NCBI GenBank assembly: GCA_963736305.1
Contig: CAVTOD010000002.1
Span: forward strand, 29,590 to 93,589
Source: DASUPK01 sp963736305
GTDB lineage: Bacteria > Actinomycetota > Thermoleophilia > Solirubrobacterales > 70-9
Reading direction: 5' to 3'
Length of the DNA stretch: 64,000 nucleotides
Positions 60,007-64,000 of this stretch are shown one piece after another (the first letter of the stretch is position 1; each line of letters opens with the position of its first letter). A program made the position numbers and the translations under genes. Under the pieces are notes generated by a model. The model saw only the letters and a list, made by a program, of their open reading frames with translations, searched no databases and was not told the origin of the DNA.

Positions 60007-62958
60007 CTAGAGGCCGGTGCCGCCGGTGCCGCCGCCGGTGGCTCCACCGCCACCGCCTCCTGCGCCACCGCCGGCGGGCGCGGGAGCGCTGGTGTTGCCG
60101 CCTCCTCCGCCACCGCCACCGGTGCCGCTGGACGAGGACGAGCCCGAGGATGAGGAGCCGGAGTAGGACGGGACGTAGGAAGACGAGCTGGAGCTGCTCG
60201 AGCTCGAGCTCGAGCTGTCTTTGCTGTTGGCCGCGGCCTTGTGGTCGCGGTAGATCGACTCGATCGCCGACATGACCCGCCCCCAGATCAGCGCCGGGTA
60301 GGTGCCGCCGTCGACCGGGGACCCGTTGTAGTCGGTCGTCATCGGCGTGTTGGTGTCGGCGTGGCCGACCCAGACGCACGTCGTGAAGTGCTCGTCACCC
60401 CCGCAGAACCACGCATCACCGTTGTTCTCGGTCGTTCCGGTCTTGCCCCACTCGGCGCTGTCACCGAACTGAGCCAGCTTGCCCGTGCCCTCGAGGACGT
60501 TCAGGTGCAGGATGCCCTTCATGGTCGAAGCGACGCTCGGCGACAGAATCCGGGCGGTCTTCGTCTTGTTCTCCGCCACCGTCTTGCCGTTCGGATCGGT
60601 GACCTTGTCGATCGCGACCGGCGCCAGGTCGAACGGGGTGTTGTTTGGGCCGGCGGTGGCGTCCAGGTTCCCTCCGACCCGCTCGCCGCCGTGCGAGATC
60701 GTCGTGTAGGCGTAGGCCATCTCGAGCGGCGTGACGCCCGGGTCGATCGCGCCGAGAACCATCGACGGGTTGGTCGAGAACTTGGTCCCGATGCCCATCC
60801 GGTGCGCGGTCCTGGCGATCGCCTTGGTGCCGCCCTTGACCGCGGGGCTGCCGCCACACCCCTGGTCGCATCTCAACGTGTCGCCGAGCGCCACCTCCGC
60901 GTAGCAGGAGTTGTCCGAGTGGATGGTGCAGCTCTCGAGGCTCGAGCTGCCGTAGTACTCGTCGCCGTAGTTGTGGACGTCGAAGTACTCGTTCTTGGAG
61001 TGGGGGACCTTGAAGATCTTCTCGTTGGACGTGTAGCTGGTGCTCGGCGAGATCCCCTGGCCGAGGGCGGTCGCCAGGGTGAAGGGCTTGAACGACGAGC
61101 CCGGCTGCCGGTGGCCGTTGGTCGCCAGGTTGAAGGGATGATTCTGGAAGTCGTTGCCGCCGACCATCGCCTTGACCTCGCCCGTCGCGTTGTCCAAGAC
61201 CACGACCGAAGCCGTCGGAATCACCCCGGAGAGAGTGCTCTGCGCGATGTCCTGCGCCGTGTTCTGCATGTCGAGGTCGAGTGAGCTGTGGACCTGGTAG
61301 CCGCCGCCGAAAGCGCGGCCGGCGCCGTAGATGTCGACCACCTGCTGGCGGAGCCAGGAGGTGAAGTACGGGGAGAGTGAGTCGTCGGCCGGCCGCTCGA
61401 TGTCCGATGCGACCGGAAGCTGTGTGGCGATCCCCTCGTTGTACTCCTGCTCGGAGATGTCGCCCTGGTCCAGCATGTTCTTGAGGACGAGGTTCCGGCG
61501 GTCCGTCGCCGCCTGCGGGTTGGCCCGCGGAGAGAACGCAGACGGGGAGGCGATGATGCCCGCCAGCATCGCGGCCTCCCACGGGTAGAGCGTCTTCGCG
61601 CACGGGTCCCCGCCGCTCGTCCCGCAACCCTGGTGGTTCCAGCCGAAGTACGTCCGAGCCGCGGCCTCGATGCCGTACGCACCCTCACCGAAGTAGATGG
61701 TGTTGAGGTACTCGGTGAGGATCTTGTCCTTTGTCCACTTGTGCTCGAGGTGGTAGGCGAGCGCGGCCTCGCGGAACTTCTCGAAGACGGTTCTCGAGCC
61801 CTGCGCCTCGAGCGCGTTTTTGACGAACTGCTCGGTGATCGTCGAGGCTCCCTGCGTGGATCCACCGGGCAGGACGTCCGCGAGACCGGCTCGGAACATG
61901 CCCTGGATGTCCACGCCGTTGTGCTCATAGAAGCGGCGGTCCTCGATCGCCACCGCGGCCTGCTTCATGTAGGGGGAAATCTGATCCGAGGTGTCCAGGA
62001 CGCGGTTGTTGTTGTTCAGCAGGGTGCCGATCTTGTTGCCCTGGTCGTCCAGGACGACCGAGTTCTTCGCCTCGGCGAACTCCTTCTTGTTCTCGAGCTG
62101 AGGCAGGTCCTGCGAGATCGCCATCATCATCCCGAAGAAGGTCGCGACGATCGCCAGCAGCCCGAGGCCGGCCAGGATGATCAGCAGGCGGAGCTTCTTG
62201 ATGCGGCCGGGCTTCGGCTTGCGCGGCCGGCGCGAGCTGATCCGGCGGGGAAGCCGTGGAGGAGGTGGCTTGCCGTCACCGCCGGCCGAGGCCGGCCGGG
62301 CTTGCGGAAGGCTGGAGGGAACGCGCTCGCGAAGCGCCTGGACGCGGTCGCGGCTCTCGGCGATCCGCTCGCCGCCGACCCGGCGCAGGCTCTCGACGCC
62401 GCCGAGGAGAGCGTTCCGGACCGCGGAACCCCGGCGCGCGACGCCGCTCTTCTGCGGCTGGTGCTCCAACACCGACTCGAAGTCGACATCCTCGGGCTCC
62501 TCGGGCTCCTCGCTCTCGAGGCGCTGCTTCTCGACGTCCAGGTCGAGAATCGGGCTCGGGCGGCGAGACGCGCGGCGCCGCGCCTCCTTGGCGAAGTTGC
62601 GGGCCTCCCCAGGGGTGGGGGGGCCGGCCGGTCCGTCGTCTCGCTCGCGCAGTGGGTTGCGGGCGCCGGGCGTAAAGTCATCGTCGCCGAGGCTGAGCCA
62701 ATCCCCCTCGTCGGGCTCCGGAGGCGCCGGAGGAGTGATTCGGCGAGGCCCGTTGCCCCTGCCGTTCCCATTCCCGCGCCTGCGGCGGGGCTTGCCGTTG
62801 GGACGCTCGCCGTCGTTGGCCTCGCCGTAATCGAGGTCGGGCAACTGACGGCCATTGCCGTCCCCTGGGGCTTCCTTCTCCTTCGGCTCGCGATCCTCTG
62901 TCCGCGATGCCGATCGGCCCCGGTCTACGTCGAAGTCGAAATCGAAGTCGTCTGTCAT
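60007..62958 (-). CDS. Bifunctional penicillin-binding protein (PBP1A-type)
   Basis: A 983-residue class A PBP. The first 260 residues are a long, charged, disordered cytoplasmic region. One membrane segment follows (LRLLIILAGLGLLAIVATFF), then GT51 (VAIEDRRFYEHNGVDIQG with the catalytic Glu, STQGASTITEQFVKNALE, AYHLEHKWTKDKILTEYLNT) and the transpeptidase with SxxK (PGSSFKPFTLATALG), SDN (TIHSDNSCYAEVAL) and KTG (WGKTGTTENNGDAWFCGG). The tail is Ser-rich then Gly-rich. It polymerises and crosslinks peptidoglycan. Confidence 0.94.
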   Translation of the reverse strand: MTDDFDFDFDVDRGRSASRTEDREPKEKEAPGDGNGRQLPDLDYGEANDGERPNGKPRRRRGNGNGRGNGPRRITPPAPPEPDEGDWLSLGDDDFTPGARNPLRERDDGPAGPPTPGEARNFAKEARRRASRRPSPILDLDVEKQRLESEEPEEPEDVDFESVLEHQPQKSGVARRGSAVRNALLGGVESLRRVGGERIAESRDRVQALRERVPSSLPQARPASAGGDGKPPPPRLPRRISSRRPRKPKPGRIKKLRLLIILAGLGLLAIVATFFGMMMAISQDLPQLENKKEFAEAKNSVVLDDQGNKIGTLLNNNNRVLDTSDQISPYMKQAAVAIEDRRFYEHNGVDIQGMFRAGLADVLPGGSTQGASTITEQFVKNALEAQGSRTVFEKFREAALAYHLEHKWTKDKILTEYLNTIYFGEGAYGIEAAARTYFGWNHQGCGTSGGDPCAKTLYPWEAAMLAGIIASPSAFSPRANPQAATDRRNLVLKNMLDQGDISEQEYNEGIATQLPVASDIERPADDSLSPYFTSWLRQQVVDIYGAGRAFGGGYQVHSSLDLDMQNTAQDIAQSTLSGVIPTASVVVLDNATGEVKAMVGGNDFQNHPFNLATNGHRQPGSSFKPFTLATALGQGISPSTSYTSNEKIFKVPHSKNEYFDVHNYGDEYYGSSSLESCTIHSDNSCYAEVALGDTLRCDQGCGGSPAVKGGTKAIARTAHRMGIGTKFSTNPSMVLGAIDPGVTPLEMAYAYTTISHGGERVGGNLDATAGPNNTPFDLAPVAIDKVTDPNGKTVAENKTKTARILSPSVASTMKGILHLNVLEGTGKLAQFGDSAEWGKTGTTENNGDAWFCGGDEHFTTCVWVGHADTNTPMTTDYNGSPVDGGTYPALIWGRVMSAIESIYRDHKAAANSKDSSSSSSSSSSSSSYVPSYSGSSSSGSSSSSGTGGGGGGGGNTSAPAPAGGGAGGGGGGATGGGTGGTGL

Positions 62959-63103
62959 GTGGCTCAGCGCGACGCTCAGGTACCCAGCCCGCGCTCGGAT
63001 CCAGATGCGCCTGAACGTGAATCTAGGGGCATCAACACAAATCCGGTTGCGCTTATGCGCACCCCCGGTTGATCTGTGCCCGGCCAGGCGGAACGGGGCA
63101 GTC

Positions 63104-63109
63104 TAGCAT
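63104..63109 (+). promoter_or_regulatory. -10 hexamer upstream of tyrS
   Basis: TAGCAT ends 7 nt before GTG 63117, which opens an 18-codon ORF rather than tyrS itself. Confidence 0.4.
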
Positions 63110-63116
63110 TGGCCCC

Positions 63117-63173
63117 GTGACGGAATTCCGGGTCAGAACGGGCGCCGGCCCAGGCGTGCCCACGCATGAGTGA
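63117..63173 (+). CDS. Possible leaderless upstream ORF overlapping tyrS
   Basis: GTG 63117 opens 18 codons (VTEFRVRTGAGPGVPTHE) that end at TGA 63171-63173, overlapping the tyrS ATG (ATGAGTGA). The spacing to the -10 hexamer is that of a leaderless start. tyrS itself has no Shine-Dalgarno site, so its translation could be coupled to this ORF. No tyrosine codons are present. Confidence 0.35.
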   Translation: MTEFRVRTGAGPGVPTHE

Positions 63174-64000
63174 TCTGGAGGTCCTGCGCCGCGGGGCGGA
63201 GGAGGTCCTACCCGAGGGGGCACTCGAGAAGCAGCTGGCCAGGGGTGAGCCGCTCAGGGTCAAGCTGGGGATCGATCCGACCGCTCCCGACATCCATCTC
63301 GGGCACGTCGTGGTCCTCACCAAGCTCGCCCAGTTCCAGCAGCAGGGACACCAGGTCGTCCTGATCATCGGCGACTACACGGCGAGGGTCGGGGATCCGA
63401 GCGGCCGCGATACGCAGCGGCCGATCCTGACGCCCGAGCAGATCGACGCGAACGCCGAGACCTTCCAGGACCAGGCGTTCAAGGTGCTCGACCGCGACGC
63501 CACCGAGGTGCGCTTCAACAGCGAGTGGCTGGACATGCCGGGGCAGGAGCTCTTCCAGCTGATGGCCAAGGTCACAGTCGCTCGCCTCCTCGAGCGGGAG
63601 GACTTCACGAAACGAATGAAGGCCGATCAGCCGATCTCCTCGCTGGAGCTGCTCTACCCGATCCTCCAGGGCTACGACTCGGTGGCGATCCGCGCGGACG
63701 TCGAGCTGGGAGGAACCGATCAGAAGTTCAACCTGCTCTTCGGCAGAGACATCCAGCGCGCCTACGACGTGCCTGAGCAGTCGATCATGACCCTGCCGAT
63801 CCTTCCCGGGATCGACGGCGTCCGGCGGATGAGCAAATCGCTCGGCAACTACGTCGGAGTTACCGACCCGCCTGAGGAGACATTCGGGAAGCTGATGCGG
63901 ATCCCGGACGACGCGATGGAGACCTACTACGAGCTGCTGCTCGGGGAGCCGGAACCCGATGGCGAGCCGGTCGTGGCGAAGCGCGCGCTCGCGCGTCGCA
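63166..64000 (+). CDS. tyrS: Tyrosyl-tRNA synthetase (3' end outside window)
   Basis: The first 278 residues of a class I synthetase that charges tRNA-Tyr. It has LRVKLGIDPTAPDIHLGHVV (HIGH-like), TARVGDPSGRDTQRPILTPE, LLYPILQGYDSVAIRADVEL, GGTDQKFNLLFGRDIQRAY and the KMSKS loop DGVRRMSKSLGNYVGV. The ATG is the only usable start; no in-frame start codon exists between it and the upstream stop at 63118-63120. The gene is divergent from the PBP gene. Confidence 0.95.
   Translation, partial: MSDLEVLRRGAEEVLPEGALEKQLARGEPLRVKLGIDPTAPDIHLGHVVVLTKLAQFQQQGHQVVLIIGDYTARVGDPSGRDTQRPILTPEQIDANAETFQDQAFKVLDRDATEVRFNSEWLDMPGQELFQLMAKVTVARLLEREDFTKRMKADQPISSLELLYPILQGYDSVAIRADVELGGTDQKFNLLFGRDIQRAYDVPEQSIMTLPILPGIDGVRRMSKSLGNYVGVTDPPEETFGKLMRIPDDAMETYYELLLGEPEPDGEPVVAKRALARR

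Overview
The window is high-GC, gene-dense bacterial chromosome, best matched to a deep-branching actinobacterium of the Thermoleophilia/Solirubrobacterales type. This placement is inferred from several features. There is a degenerate YWTD-like surface repeat protein of a kind common in that group. There is also an F420-type nitroreductase, a mycobacterial-type SerC, a classical menaquinone pathway, many GTG/TTG starts and many start codons preceded at 6-10 nt by a TANNNT -10 hexamer, which suggests leaderless transcripts. No tRNA, rRNA, CRISPR, transposase or prophage genes were seen. The only mobile element is an intein.

Layout. 1-4.9 kb: tail of a lytic transglycosylase, a broken YWTD-type gene, then a minus-strand group (endonuclease IV, ASCH protein, VOC protein, RodZ-like HTH protein, SRPBCC protein). 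4.9-10.6 kb: gltX, an HDOD-LuxR protein, VanZ, a cysteine-free Rrf2 regulator, then cysK and cysE (sulfide to cysteine). 10.6-17 kb: UvrD/PcrA helicase interrupted by an intein in motif III, folD, and four tandem small membrane paralogues. 17-23.2 kb: GMC oxidoreductase, then the gatCAB amidotransferase operon with a minimal zincin inside it. 23.2-25.5 kb: a membrane GT2 glycosyltransferase divergent from a UDP-sulfoquinovose synthase homologue. 25.9-28.2 kb: ilvB-ilvN. 28.2-35.7 kb: menaquinone genes menF, menD, menC, menA, menB and menE. 35.9 kb: ilvC. 38.2-40.9 kb: serC-serA. 44.7-57 kb: leucine and isoleucine genes (leader peptide-leuA; XRE-cupin regulator-leuCD-methyltransferase-leuB; ilvE; cimA), with an MMPL transporter and small enzymes in between. 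57-64 kb: DegT aminotransferase, argH, AAG glycosylase, PBP1A and the start of tyrS.

How the genes work together. IlvBN, IlvC, IlvE, LeuA, LeuCD, LeuB and CimA give nearly the whole branched-chain amino acid pathway; ilvD is not in the window. CimA implies isoleucine synthesis from pyruvate by citramalate. SerC-SerA supplies serine to CysE-CysK. MenF-D-C-E-B-A covers chorismate to demethylmenaquinone except for MenH, the DHNA-CoA thioesterase and the final methylation.

Most interesting observations. (1) A 19-codon leader ORF before leuA has five consecutive Leu codons whose bases can form a 12-bp duplex with the leuA Shine-Dalgarno region, which suggests leucine-controlled translational attenuation. 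(2) Two ~160-nt nearly palindromic intergenic elements (menA-menB and menE-ilvC) share a conserved core and layout, while their stems differ in sequence but keep pairing. (3) The helicase intein has complete splicing residues but no LAGLIDADG motif; its middle resembles a degenerate GIY-YIG fold. (4) A Tam/TMT1-like methyltransferase sits between leuD and leuB.
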